Origin: Lishizhenia tianjinensis
GTDB lineage: Bacteria > Bacteroidota > Bacteroidia > Flavobacteriales_D > Crocinitomicaceae
DNA: 33,804 nt
Direction of reading: 5' to 3'
NCBI GenBank assembly: GCA_945902115.1
Contig: CAMDLY010000024.1
Coordinates: 1-33,804 of the forward strand
In this document: one piece after another, positions 1 through 9,041 of the stretch
How the letters are laid out: each line of letters begins with the position of its first letter
How positions within the stretch are numbered: the first letter of the stretch is position 1
Notes under the pieces: model-generated
Databases searched by the model: none
Told to the model about the DNA's origin: nothing
The model's input: the letters and a program-made list of their open reading frames with translations, nothing else
Made by a program: the position numbers and the translations under genes

Positions 1-900
1 ACGCCAACAGGAGGAACATACAATTGGTCAAATGGAGGAACAGGATCGAGTATTACGGTATCACCAACAGCTACAACAAACTATACGGTGACGTATACTG
101 TTAATGGTTGTTCATCACCTCTTACAACTACGCAAGTAGTGGTTACCCCATCGCCAGTGGTAACGATTACAGGTAATCAAACAGTCTGTGTAGGAACTCC
201 CACTAATTTAACAGCAGTAGGAACGCCCTCTGGAGGTGTTTATACGTGGTCTAATGGAAGCACTAGTGCATCAATTACTGTGACACCTACCACAACGACG
301 ACCTACACGGTGACATATACAGTGAATGGTTGTAGCATCACGCAATCAGCTGTAGTTACAGTATTACCATCTCCGCTACTTACGGTTTCGAATCCTACGA
401 TATGCGCGGGAGGTACGGCAACTATTCAGGCTACCGCAAGCCCAGCAGGAGGCACATACAGTTGGTCAACGGGAGCAATGGGAGCGAGTACTACGGTAAA
501 CCCGACGGTAACGACAACGTACACGGTGACGTATACAGTGAATGGTTGTAGCATCACACAACCAGCTGTGGTAACAGTTTCACCTTCTCCAGCAGTTACT
601 GCAACTACTTCCACAATATGTGCAGGAGGAACAGCCACGTTAACAGCTACGGGTACGCCAACAGGAGGGACATACAATTGGTCAAATGGAGGAACAGGAT
701 CGAGTATTACGGTGTCACCAACAGCTACAACAAACTATACGGTGACGTATACGCTACAGGGATGCGGAACAACGACCTTTACCACTTCTGTTAGTGTGAA
801 CCCAATTCCAACAGTTCAAGTTGATGATACAACTATTTGTCAGGGTCAAACAGGTTCGATTATGGCTGTAGGGTCTCCACAAGGAGGGACCTACCAATGG
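1..900 (+). repeat. Tandem 216-222-nt coding repeats
   Basis: Equivalent points of successive units fall at about 1, 223, 439, 655 and 874, giving unit lengths of 222, 216, 216 and 219 nt. Bases 1-98 and 655-752 are nearly identical, with two differences that I can see. The stretches starting at 304 and 520 are also closely similar. Units next to each other are less alike than units two or three apart, which suggests duplication of multi-unit blocks or gene conversion. The array probably continues upstream of the window. Confidence 0.85.
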
Positions 901-1497
901 TCCAATGGTTTAACAACGCAGACGATATCAGGTTCTCCTTCTTCTACACTTGTTCTTTCAGTATTTTATTCACTGAATGGATGTTCATCATTAGCTGACA
1001 GTGCTACCATTTTTGTTAATCCGATTCCAAGTATAAATCTTGGTGCGGATACATTAGTATGTGAAAGCATCCTTCCAATTGTGCTTTCATCGCCCTCTTC
1101 GGGTCCAAGCGCACAGTATTTGTGGAATACTGGGAATACAGCGCCTTTACTAACGGTTACTGGCGAGGGTGCTTATTCTTTAGTGGTGACTTTAAATGGT
1201 TGTTCGAATACGGATACAATTCAAGTTTTAATTGATCCATGTTTGTCAATCACTGAAAATGACAATTTAAATTTGGTAGTGTTTCCAAATCCGACCTGGG
1301 ATATCATACATGTGCAAAGTGGCCACTATAGTATGGAACGAATTTCCATAATTGATAACCTCGGTAAAGAGGTTTTACTATTCTCTCCTAAGGCTTCAGA
1401 GATACTTATTAGTGCAGAACCACTGTCTCCGGGCGTTTATTCTCTTATAGTCAGAATGAATGGAATAAATATTATTAGACGGATAGTGAAATACTAG
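1..1497 (+). CDS. Secreted Ig/PKD-like repeat protein with T9SS sorting tail (5' partial)
   Basis: The reading frame is open from base 1, so the start lies outside the window; a GTG at 88 sits inside a repeat and is not the start. The visible 498 residues are Thr/Ser/Gly-rich repeats of 72-74 residues. Each has a Cys-Ala-Gly-Gly-type segment, a GGTYxWSNG core, a TTxYTVTYT strand and an NGC turn. The last repeats are more diverged. The final ~85 residues (VVFPNPT, then an LSPGVYSL strand and basic end) match the Por_Secre_tail type A sorting domain, so the protein is probably exported by the type IX system and attached to or released from the surface. Bacteroidota proteins of this build are often adhesins or cell-surface scaffolds; the ligand is unknown. 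The stop shares a CTAG tetranucleotide with the convergent asd gene. Confidence 0.85.
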   Translation, partial: TPTGGTYNWSNGGTGSSITVSPTATTNYTVTYTVNGCSSPLTTTQVVVTPSPVVTITGNQTVCVGTPTNLTAVGTPSGGVYTWSNGSTSASITVTPTTTTTYTVTYTVNGCSITQSAVVTVLPSPLLTVSNPTICAGGTATIQATASPAGGTYSWSTGAMGASTTVNPTVTTTYTVTYTVNGCSITQPAVVTVSPSPAVTATTSTICAGGTATLTATGTPTGGTYNWSNGGTGSSITVSPTATTNYTVTYTLQGCGTTTFTTSVSVNPIPTVQVDDTTICQGQTGSIMAVGSPQGGTYQWSNGLTTQTISGSPSSTLVLSVFYSLNGCSSLADSATIFVNPIPSINLGADTLVCESILPIVLSSPSSGPSAQYLWNTGNTAPLLTVTGEGAYSLVVTLNGCSNTDTIQVLIDPCLSITENDNLNLVVFPNPTWDIIHVQSGHYSMERISIIDNLGKEVLLFSPKASEILISAEPLSPGVYSLIVRMNGINIIRRIVKY

Positions 1498-2468
1498 CTA
1501 ATTAATAGTTTGGCAATTTGAACGGCATTCGTTGCTGCACCTTTCCTAAGGTTGTCAGCGACAATCCAAAGATTAAGAGTGTTTGCTTGACTTTCGTCTT
1601 TACGGATACGTCCTACAAAAACATCATTCTTCCCCTGAGCGTATTTCGGCATCGGATAGGAGAAGGTGTTCGTGTCATCGAGAATGGTGATACCTGGAGT
1701 ATCGGAGAGAACAGACCTTAGCTCAGATAATTCAAATGCACTATTAAACTCGATATTTACTGCCTCAGAATGGCCTCCAACAACGGGAACTCTAACAGCT
1801 GTAGCCGTCACATTGATTTTAGGATCTAGGATTTTTCTTGTTTCGTTAGTCAACTTCATTTCTTCCTTGGTGTAACCATTTTCAGTAAATGCATCGCATT
1901 GGGGAATACAGTTTTTATCTATTGGGTATTTGTATGCCATTTCTCCTTCTACACCGTTTCTTTCATTTTCCATTTGTTGGACGGCATTTACTCCAGTTCC
2001 TGTTATGGATTGATATGTTGAAACCACCACGCGCTTAACCCCATACTTTTTATGTAAAGGAGAAAGAACCATGACTAATTGAATGGTGCTACAATTTGGA
2101 TTCGCAATTATTTTATCATCTTTCGTTAACAGATGGCCATTTATTTCTGGCACAATTAATTTCTTACTTGGGTCCATCCGCCAGGCTGATGAGTTATCAA
2201 TCACAGTAGTACCTGCATCAGCAAATTTTTGTGCCCATTTCAAGGAGGTATCACCCCCTGCCGAAAAAATAGCAATGTCTGGTTTCATGGATATAGCAGT
2301 TTCTAATCCAACTACAGTATAAGTTGAACCTGAAAACTCTATTGTTTTACCTACGGATTTTTCAGAAGCGACTGGTATCATTGTTGAAACTGGAAAACAT
2401 AATTCCTGAAGAACCTCCAACATGACATTACCAACCATCCCTGTTGCACCAACGACTGCTACTTTCAT
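1494..2468 (-). CDS. asd: Aspartate-semialdehyde dehydrogenase
   Basis: Converts L-aspartyl-4-phosphate to aspartate semialdehyde with NADPH in the cytoplasm. This is the branch point to lysine/diaminopimelate, threonine and methionine. The 324 residues are a normal length. The N-terminal dinucleotide-binding motif GATGMVG is at residues 7-13, the catalytic cysteine is Cys126 in NPNCST, and the substrate-binding region RVPVVGGHSE places Arg226 and His233. The ATG start at 2468 gives the expected N-terminus MKVAVVGATG. The stop codon TAG lies on the palindrome CTAG shared with the stop of the convergent secreted protein gene. No operon partner is visible; the next gene upstream is divergent. 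Identification is firm. Confidence 0.97.
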   Translation of the reverse strand: MKVAVVGATGMVGNVMLEVLQELCFPVSTMIPVASEKSVGKTIEFSGSTYTVVGLETAISMKPDIAIFSAGGDTSLKWAQKFADAGTTVIDNSSAWRMDPSKKLIVPEINGHLLTKDDKIIANPNCSTIQLVMVLSPLHKKYGVKRVVVSTYQSITGTGVNAVQQMENERNGVEGEMAYKYPIDKNCIPQCDAFTENGYTKEEMKLTNETRKILDPKINVTATAVRVPVVGGHSEAVNIEFNSAFELSELRSVLSDTPGITILDDTNTFSYPMPKYAQGKNDVFVGRIRKDESQANTLNLWIVADNLRKGAATNAVQIAKLLIS

Positions 2469-2526
2469 TTATTAAATATTTAACTTATTATTAATTGATT
2501 ATTCTCTACGCTGCGCGTAAAATTAA

Positions 2527-2534
2527 TATATTTG
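2527..2534 (+). promoter_or_regulatory. Bacteroidota -7 box (TATATTTG) before the lamin-tail gene
   Basis: TATATTTG fits the Bacteroidota TAnnTTTG -7 consensus. It ends only 7 nt before the ATG at 2542, so transcription would begin at or just before the start codon and the mRNA would be almost leaderless. I see no TTG at the usual 17-23-nt spacing upstream, so the assignment rests on the -7 element alone. Confidence 0.45.
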
Positions 2535-2541
2535 AAAACAC

Positions 2542-5130
2542 ATGAAATCTATTCTTGTATTTTTCTTCTTTTTAGCTGTCTTTCTTCTGAGTTTTAACAC
2601 GCATGCCCAGATATTTGAAGATTTTAATGACGGAAATTTTTCCGATAACCCTACTTGGTCAGGAACTCCGAACGATTTTATTGTTAACTCAAGTCAACAG
2701 TTGCAACTAAATAATACGGTGGCTGGTACGTCTTATTTGTCAACTTCACACAACCTTCAAGACCTAAATAATAAAGAGTGGCGCATTTGGGTTAAACAAA
2801 CCTTCTCACCTTCTTCTAGTAACTATGGAAAAGTTTTTTTAACCGCTGATAATGCAGATTTATCCATTGCTCAAAATGGATTTTATCTCCAATTTGGAGA
2901 GGCAAATGCTATTGACGCTATTCGACTATTTAAACTACAGGCTGGCGTTTCCACACAGTTATGTGCTGGTGCAGACGGCCAAATTGCAAATAGCTTTAAT
3001 GTTAATGTAAAGGTGGTTCGCGATAACTCCGGGAATTGGAGTTTGTATGCGGATTTAACTGGAGGTCAGAATTTTATCTTGCAAGGGACAGCGAATGACC
3101 CTAGCGCCCTATTGGGAAATCAATTTGGGATATTGAATATCTACACATTAAGCAATGCCAATAAATTTTATTATGATGATATCTATGTGGGTGACGAAAT
3201 AGTTGATTTAACACCTCCAGTTTTAGTAAGTGCAACTGCAATTTCAGCACTTCAAATTGATGTGCTATTCAATGAGGCAATTACCACCTTGAGTGGCGAA
3301 AACACAAATAATTATGACATTCAACCATTTCAGAGTGCAGCATCAGCATCAATTGATTTAATAAATCCAGCATTGGTTCATATAATTCCAAATTTCCCGC
3401 TTCAAAATGGTAATACGTATACTCTTCTAGCGAGTTCAATTAGCGATTTGGCAGGAAATATCACTAGTAATTCTCAAAGCTTTCAGTTTCAATATTTAAT
3501 TGCTGATTCGGCCGTTAAAGGAGATGTGATAGTGAGTGAAATTTTTGCAGACCCTTCGCCAATTATTGGACTCCCAGAAGTAGAGTTTGTAGAAATTTAC
3601 AATAAAAGTAACAAGATATTCAACCTCAATGGTTGGAAAATTGGTGATGCGTCATCGGATGGAACTATTGGAGATACTTGGATTCTTCCTGGCGAATACC
3701 AACTATTGACAGCGACAGCAAATATTCCATTATTTACTTCAGCTGCTTCTGGTGTCACTAGTTTTCCAAGTCTAAATAATGCAGGTGATGATGTTGTCCT
3801 AAAGGATGGGAACGGGAATATTATTGATAAAGTAAGCTATTCAGACGATTGGTATCAAGACGAGATAAAAAGTGATGGGGGTTATTCTTTGGAGCTCATT
3901 AATCCCAACGATCCATGCTCGGACCAAAACAATTGGATTGCCTCTAACGCAGTGCTTGGGGGTACACCTGGAATAATTAATTCTGTTTACAATGTCGCCG
4001 TTGATATGGAAGGACCGGGAATTGACTTAGTATTAGCCTCATCTCCAAATTTTTTAGAATTTCATTTTGATGAAGGCATGGATTCACTTTCTTTAGTTCT
4101 TTGCTCTCTATCTTTTGCCCCAAGTTTAACGGTGCAGAATAGATATATCCAGGGAGAATACCCTACACTCATGACCGTTCAATTCAATGAAACGATTACT
4201 CCATCTCAACTTTACACGTACACTATAAATCCTATAGCAGATTGTTGGATGAACAGCATTGGCAGGAATGGAGAATTTATTTTACCGGAACAACCGCAGA
4301 AGGGCGATATAATAATCAATGAGATTTTACAAAATCCGTTGAATGGAGGGCAAGATTGGATTGAACTTTATAATAAATCAGAAAAAGTTATCAACTTAAA
4401 AGATTGGCAGATGGCAAATTTTGATAACGACACAATCGACAATTTCAAAACAATTAGCTCCAATTATTTACTTCAACCAAATGATTATGTTGTCCTGGGA
4501 AAAGATTCCAACTTTGTGAAGGAGAATTATCCTTTTTCGATTCCGGGTAAATTTTTATTCACTGAATTACCGAGTTATAACAACGATTCAGGAACAGTTT
4601 ATGTGATGTATAATTCAGAGATAATCGACGATGTTTCATATTTAGATGCATGGCATTTTAAGTTATTAGACAATACAGACGGAGTCAGTTTGGAGAGAAT
4701 AGATCCAAATGGTGAAGCTTCTAGTTCATTTAATTGGCATTCTGCTGCCGAAGACTTTGGATTTGCCACCCCAGGGAGAAAAAATTCACAATACTTACCG
4801 GCTGTTTCAAACGGTACAATTACCCTAACAAATGAGGTTTTCTCTCCTGATAACGATGGATTTGAAGATATTATGCAACTTTCGTATGCTCTTTCAGAGC
4901 CTGGCTTACTTGCGAAGGCACAAATTTACGACGAACAAGGGAGATTGGTTAGAACACTTTTCTCAAATGAGTATTTGGGTACAGAAGGTGTCTTTTATTG
5001 GGATGGCACTAATGATAATGAAACAAAGGCGAGCATAGGAATCTATATCTTAAGGGTTGAAGTGTTTTCAACAAATGGAGGTGTATTTTTTACTTCTAAA
5101 AAAGCAATTACCTTGGCGGGTAAGCTTTAA
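2542..5130 (+). CDS. Secreted lamin-tail-domain protein
   Basis: An 862-residue exported protein. Residues 1-23 are a hydrophobic signal peptide ending AQ. Residues ~24-215 look like an all-beta jelly-roll module. Residues ~217-315 resemble a bacterial Ig-like (SbsA/Big_5 type) domain, with PPVLVSA and a later SDLAGN motif. Two lamin-tail (LTD) domains follow, at ~325-460 (VEFVEIYNKS, LNGWKIGD) and ~595-740 (WIELYNKS, LKDWQMAN). The last ~95 residues form a FlgD/CHU-like beta domain with FSPDNDGFED and a GIYILRVEV strand. I do not see the PNP motif of type A sorting tails, so the T9SS route would depend on the CHU-like C-terminus. LTD proteins in this phylum are usually surface or secreted and sometimes nuclease-linked; I see no nuclease domain here. 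The exact role is unknown. It is followed after 22 nt by the barrel gene. Confidence 0.8.
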   Translation: MKSILVFFFFLAVFLLSFNTHAQIFEDFNDGNFSDNPTWSGTPNDFIVNSSQQLQLNNTVAGTSYLSTSHNLQDLNNKEWRIWVKQTFSPSSSNYGKVFLTADNADLSIAQNGFYLQFGEANAIDAIRLFKLQAGVSTQLCAGADGQIANSFNVNVKVVRDNSGNWSLYADLTGGQNFILQGTANDPSALLGNQFGILNIYTLSNANKFYYDDIYVGDEIVDLTPPVLVSATAISALQIDVLFNEAITTLSGENTNNYDIQPFQSAASASIDLINPALVHIIPNFPLQNGNTYTLLASSISDLAGNITSNSQSFQFQYLIADSAVKGDVIVSEIFADPSPIIGLPEVEFVEIYNKSNKIFNLNGWKIGDASSDGTIGDTWILPGEYQLLTATANIPLFTSAASGVTSFPSLNNAGDDVVLKDGNGNIIDKVSYSDDWYQDEIKSDGGYSLELINPNDPCSDQNNWIASNAVLGGTPGIINSVYNVAVDMEGPGIDLVLASSPNFLEFHFDEGMDSLSLVLCSLSFAPSLTVQNRYIQGEYPTLMTVQFNETITPSQLYTYTINPIADCWMNSIGRNGEFILPEQPQKGDIIINEILQNPLNGGQDWIELYNKSEKVINLKDWQMANFDNDTIDNFKTISSNYLLQPNDYVVLGKDSNFVKENYPFSIPGKFLFTELPSYNNDSGTVYVMYNSEIIDDVSYLDAWHFKLLDNTDGVSLERIDPNGEASSSFNWHSAAEDFGFATPGRKNSQYLPAVSNGTITLTNEVFSPDNDGFEDIMQLSYALSEPGLLAKAQIYDEQGRLVRTLFSNEYLGTEGVFYWDGTNDNETKASIGIYILRVEVFSTNGGVFFTSKKAITLAGKL

Positions 5131-5152
5131 CTTTATATAAAAAAGTGAAAAT

Positions 5153-5596
5153 ATGAAAAAGTTACTCCTAATCGGTTTATTGTTATCATCAATTACCACT
5201 GTTTCATGGTCTCAGCAGTATTCCACTGCAATTGGTATTAAAGGGGGGTATCCTTCTTTAGGAGGAATCGACATCAAACATTTTTTAAGTTCTGGCTTGG
5301 CAGTAGAAGGGACTATAGGCGGATATTCCAATACGCTTTTGATTTCTGCAATGCTTGAATACCAAAAATCGCTACCTGAGCCAACAGGCCTGGATTGGTA
5401 TTTGGGAGTTGGTCCCATACTTGGTGTTAGTTCAGGTTCAGTTGTTTTGAGTGCAAATGGCGTGATTGGAGTTGATTATACATTTCAAGATTTTCCCTTG
5501 AATATATCTTTGGATACCGGGCCTATTGTATCCTTGAGTCCTAGCGTCGGCATGGGTTGGGGTGGAGGTTTAGCTATCCGCTATGCCCTTAAATAA
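5153..5596 (+). CDS. Small outer-membrane beta-barrel protein
   Basis: A 147-residue protein with a clear signal peptide (residues 1-20, ending SWSQ). The mature part consists of alternating hydrophobic and glycine-rich strands ending in an aromatic/aliphatic C-terminus (IRYALK). This pattern is typical of the short 8-strand outer-membrane barrel families common in Bacteroidota. No catalytic motif is visible. It lies 22 nt after the lamin-tail gene and overlaps the following LETM1-related gene by 14 nt, so it is very likely cotranscribed and translationally coupled. The function is unknown; porin, adhesin-anchor or structural roles are all open. Confidence 0.6.
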   Translation: MKKLLLIGLLLSSITTVSWSQQYSTAIGIKGGYPSLGGIDIKHFLSSGLAVEGTIGGYSNTLLISAMLEYQKSLPEPTGLDWYLGVGPILGVSSGSVVLSANGVIGVDYTFQDFPLNISLDTGPIVSLSPSVGMGWGGGLAIRYALK

Positions 5597-6830
5597 TAGA
5601 ATTTCTCCAGGTTCGAAAAATTGGATTGCCAAATATTTTGAGCTTGCAGACAATGAAATTATTTCTTTATCATTAAACGAAAACAACGACGACCTTGAGG
5701 ATTTACTCGAATTGGTTTCTTCGAAAACAGGTTTGGTATTCGGGGTTGCGAATTCCTTCATTTTTACGAATCATTTAAATAATGAAAATTACACGAGCGA
5801 TGAGTCAATAAAGTTGCTCCTTTTTGAATCTCTTATTTTAGCCTATTTACAAAGAAGCAGGGAAGAATTTAATAAGGATGCTTTTATCCAATCACTCTGT
5901 CAGTTCTATAAAATTTGGAAAGATGGTGGTTGGGTGGATAAATGGCTTAAGGGAAATCAGACACATGAGTTGGAGAAAATTTTGTCAATGCGTGTGAAAG
6001 TAAATACCTCAATTTTTGGAACAAATTATTGGATAAATCACCTTTCCAATGCCCTGTTATTTTTAGATGTATTGCTCTTCATTGAATTTTTGGAAGGAAA
6101 ATCATTCTCATATAGGGAGAAAAGAGATAATTATGCATTTTCTGTATTGACAGGAATTGTTGCAGCAGCACTTGCAGACGGGTTAATTGATCCCAAGGAA
6201 CAAAAGATAATTGATCACTTGCTGGCCTCCGCAGACTTACCACGGAAGTTTGAACAGGAATTGGAGCGGTACATGAACAAAACAAATACGTTAGGCACTT
6301 TCGATTTTGAAAATAAGCAACTAGCCAAAATTACTTTCAAGCTAGCTCTTTTTTTAACGGAGGGCAATACTTTTAATGTGGAAGAAAAGGAGGAAAGAAC
6401 ACAATTATTAGGAAATCAATTCAAACTGTCTAGTCTCGAAATAGAGGAGTGCAGATTAACTTATGATGCTTTTATTTTTGATAGCAACGTTCAATTAAAT
6501 CAGATAAAAGAGGATAATCAAATTAAGCTGGTTTACAAAGGATTCTCGAATAGGTGGATAAGAATTCTCGGCAGAAATAAGGAGAAATTTGTAAATGAAT
6601 TAAATGAGAGCAAAGAGCTACTAGCACTAATAAAAAAATCTACCCAACAAGAACTTAGCAAGGAAGAAAAGGAAAAAGTAAAAACACAATTTATGGATGT
6701 ATTGAAATCTGTTCCTTCAATAGGAATATTTTTATTACCAGGTGGGGCTATACTTCTTCCCTTGATTTTGAAAATAGTGCCGGATTTAATGCCTTCGGCG
6801 TTTAAAGAAAATGAAATAAAGAAAAAATGA
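5583..6830 (+). CDS. LETM1-related / TerB-like protein
   Basis: A 415-residue protein resembling the group annotated in Bacteroidota as LETM1-related biofilm-associated proteins. The middle part (~residues 183-225) is an alpha-helical TerB-like segment with an acidic ALADGLIDPKEQ motif, of the kind that binds metal in tellurite-resistance proteins. Near the C-terminus (~380-405) the hydrophobic stretch IFLLPGGAILLPLILKIVP and the following PSAF match the signature after the membrane segment of LETM1 proteins. No signal peptide is present. Mitochondrial LETM1 acts in cation/proton exchange and ribosome contact; the bacterial role is not established and I do not infer transport. The start at 5583 overlaps the preceding gene by 14 nt, and the stop overlaps the next start (ATGA). 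Confidence 0.7.
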   Translation: MPLNNRISPGSKNWIAKYFELADNEIISLSLNENNDDLEDLLELVSSKTGLVFGVANSFIFTNHLNNENYTSDESIKLLLFESLILAYLQRSREEFNKDAFIQSLCQFYKIWKDGGWVDKWLKGNQTHELEKILSMRVKVNTSIFGTNYWINHLSNALLFLDVLLFIEFLEGKSFSYREKRDNYAFSVLTGIVAAALADGLIDPKEQKIIDHLLASADLPRKFEQELERYMNKTNTLGTFDFENKQLAKITFKLALFLTEGNTFNVEEKEERTQLLGNQFKLSSLEIEECRLTYDAFIFDSNVQLNQIKEDNQIKLVYKGFSNRWIRILGRNKEKFVNELNESKELLALIKKSTQQELSKEEKEKVKTQFMDVLKSVPSIGIFLLPGGAILLPLILKIVPDLMPSAFKENEIKKK

Positions 6831-7255
6831 AATGTACCATACATGTATACCTATTGAATGAATTGTACTCTCAAGAAATTGCAGAAAACAATCACGATGG
6901 AAAAGAAAGTGCTGACAATAAAAAATACCTTTGGGAGGATGAATTGAGTATTAATTCTCAGGTTGTCTCAGTTTTAGAAGAGGAAAATGCATCGTATACC
7001 TTGCAAGGGGCATTATCGGATGGAAATACCTTTTGTGAAGAAGTCAGATCAATGCGTTTGGTAAAAATTCAATCAGAGAATAGCCCTGCCTGCGAAATCG
7101 GGGTGTCTGAATCCATTCTCAACGCATTAAAAATAGAAAAGGAAAACAATGAGATAGTTATTTCCTTCTTCATAAATGACAATGAGCCTTTTGCTAATCC
7201 TCTCCCGGGAATTTATATTTCGAGTAAAGAATTCCCAAAAAATCTCATATTCTGA
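6827..7255 (+). CDS. Conserved-looking hypothetical protein, 142 aa
   Basis: I do not recognise this family. It is an acidic, soluble-looking protein of 142 residues with no signal peptide or membrane segment. It contains two cysteines in the middle (FCEEV, PACEIG) and alternating beta-like segments. The start overlaps the LETM1-related stop by 4 nt (ATGA), and its TGA stop overlaps the next start by one base (TGATG). It is therefore embedded in a translationally coupled operon between a LETM1-related protein and an ABC ATPase. That placement is the best evidence that it is a real gene and a working partner of one of them. Confidence 0.65.
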   Translation: MKCTIHVYLLNELYSQEIAENNHDGKESADNKKYLWEDELSINSQVVSVLEEENASYTLQGALSDGNTFCEEVRSMRLVKIQSENSPACEIGVSESILNALKIEKENNEIVISFFINDNEPFANPLPGIYISSKEFPKNLIF

Positions 7256-8181
7256 TGTACCGAATCAATAAAATATCTTTGTCATTCGACCGGATCATTT
7301 TGAGAAATGTGAATCTTACGGTCAAGAATGGTGAGCTTTTGGGTTTGGTTGGAAAAAGTGGGGCGGGTAAATCCTCGTTACTTAAAATTATGGCAGGTAT
7401 ATTATCTCCAACTTCAGGGCAATTGAGCTGGAATGACCAAAACATGCCGTGCGCAAATGAATTACTCATACCAGGATATAAAAATGTTTCTATTGTAAAT
7501 CAAGATTTTAAATTAGACAACTACCATACAACGGAGGAGAATATAAGAGAGTCAATTCTCAGTTTACCATACGCCAAGAGAGAACGAAGAATAAAAGAAT
7601 TGATTCAACTGTTTCAATTACAAAAGGTTGCCCAAAACAGAGCATCGCTTCTCTCTGGAGGAGAAAAACAACGCTTGGCTATAGCTCGGGCAATTGCTCA
7701 TGCACCTGATGTGCTTTTATTGGATGAACCCTTCGGACACCTTGATTCTGTATTGAAACTGAGGTTGTCTGAAGTAATACTTAAATTAAGGCAAAAGGAA
7801 AATATAGCTATCGTTCTTGTTTCTCATGACCCTCAAGATATTTTAGGTCTCTGTGATAATATTACCTTTTTAAGAAACGGGAGATTATCCAAGAAAAGGA
7901 AGCCTCAAGCAATTTATTATCAATTAAATAACAAAGACATTGCGCTCTTATTTGGCCCTGTGAATGAATATAAAACAACTGAGGAAGTATCTTATTTTAG
8001 ACCAGATGAATACGAGATATCTAAGGATATTGGCATTCCAGTAGCTTTTCAACATGCATTTTTTATAGGAGGATTTTATCAATCGTATATGCAACATCAG
8101 CAACAAAATTTTGTATTATATGCCTCAGAGCCTTTAAGTGATGTTCATTTTATCACAATAAAAAGAAAATTATCGATTTGA
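7255..8181 (+). CDS. ABC ATPase with C-terminal TOBE-like domain, no adjacent permease
   Basis: The nucleotide-binding domain is complete. Walker A is GKSGAGKSS at residues 33-41, the Q-loop Gln is ~83, the signature LSGGEKQR is 133-140, Walker B VLLLDE is 153-158, the D-loop GHLDS follows, and the switch His is 191. Residues ~232-305 add a beta-rich tail with YFRPDEYEIS, which resembles the TOBE domain of importer ATPases of the CysA/PotA/FbpC/ModC kind. Such ATPases normally work with an EAA-loop permease and a binding protein, but none lies in this window. The next gene, overlapping by 4 nt, encodes a six-helix BrkB/YihY protein instead. The substrate cannot be told from sequence. The ATPase identity is certain; the importer class is likely. 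Confidence 0.9.
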   Translation: MYRINKISLSFDRIILRNVNLTVKNGELLGLVGKSGAGKSSLLKIMAGILSPTSGQLSWNDQNMPCANELLIPGYKNVSIVNQDFKLDNYHTTEENIRESILSLPYAKRERRIKELIQLFQLQKVAQNRASLLSGGEKQRLAIARAIAHAPDVLLLDEPFGHLDSVLKLRLSEVILKLRQKENIAIVLVSHDPQDILGLCDNITFLRNGRLSKKRKPQAIYYQLNNKDIALLFGPVNEYKTTEEVSYFRPDEYEISKDIGIPVAFQHAFFIGGFYQSYMQHQQQNFVLYASEPLSDVHFITIKRKLSI

Positions 8182-9020
8182 ATTTAGTTAAGAAATATTC
8201 TTCTACAATTGGTGATTATTTTAGAAATCAAAATAATCATGCAGCGGCATTAGCTTATTATAGTTTATTTGCCTTAATACCCATTGTATTTGTGAGTCTT
8301 TCCATATTTGGTAGAGTTATCGGTCAAGATACCGTAAAGGCTATCATCGAGAATTTTTTAATCAATCAAGTAGGTATTCAAGACACCACCTCCATTATGG
8401 GGTTTTTAGTGAATACGCAATATACAAAGCCAAATCTTTGGATGGAGTTATTAAGTATCGTCGCAATTTTTGTTACCACGTCGGCGATGACTTCTTCAGT
8501 AAAAAGAGGATTAAATGACGTTTTAAAAGTCCCTTTTAAAAAGAGAAAAAGTATCGATTTCATAAAATCAGTCATTCAATTTCGTATTCTTTCCATACTG
8601 GCAATTGCGGTATTTATGATGCTGATGATTATAGTGTATTTCAGCCAATTATTCATTATTTCTATCTTGGATATGTGGTTTATTGATGAAAGTATATTAT
8701 TTCAATCCCTACTTTTTATTTTCGAGACCTTTCTTTCATTGTTGTCATATTTTTTAGTATTTTTAGGTGTTTATAGGTTTGGGCACGATGCGCAAGTTAC
8801 CCTTAAGGAAGTGGTAAAATCCGCTATTTTTTCTTCTTTCATACTATGCATCAGTCAATTTGCTACAAAATACTATTTACAGCAGTTTTTCGTTTTTAAA
8901 GATGCTGGACTAACAGGGACAATCCTTGTATTACTGACATGGATTTATTTTACCTCACAAATATTGTATTTGGGAGCACACAGTATTTATTTGAATCAAA
9001 AGAATAACAGTTCAAATTAA
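8178..9020 (+). CDS. YihY/BrkB family inner-membrane protein
   Basis: A 280-residue integral membrane protein of the YihY (old name BrkB/RNase BN) family, which is normally 270-320 residues. About six hydrophobic segments are visible: 23-48, 87-107, 136-165, 176-200, 214-228 and 246-272. The family hallmarks are HAAALAYYSLFALIP near the N-terminus and a LTWIYFTSQILYLGA segment near the end. Earlier claims of ribonuclease activity for this family were withdrawn; the present role is unknown and possibly envelope transport. The start is a TTG at 8178 whose bases overlap the preceding stop as TTGA. The first internal Met is at residue 74, after the first conserved helix, so TTG is the credible start and translation is probably coupled to the ABC ATPase. 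Confidence 0.88.
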   Translation: MNLVKKYSSTIGDYFRNQNNHAAALAYYSLFALIPIVFVSLSIFGRVIGQDTVKAIIENFLINQVGIQDTTSIMGFLVNTQYTKPNLWMELLSIVAIFVTTSAMTSSVKRGLNDVLKVPFKKRKSIDFIKSVIQFRILSILAIAVFMMLMIIVYFSQLFIISILDMWFIDESILFQSLLFIFETFLSLLSYFLVFLGVYRFGHDAQVTLKEVVKSAIFSSFILCISQFATKYYLQQFFVFKDAGLTGTILVLLTWIYFTSQILYLGAHSIYLNQKNNSSN

Positions 9021-9041
9021 TTTCAATTTAATTAATTCGCT

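Noticed and set aside
426-677. 83-codon minus-strand open frame inside the repeat gene
   Set aside because: It mirrors the forward Thr/Val repeats and is an artefact of low-complexity coding DNA; no signal or family resemblance.
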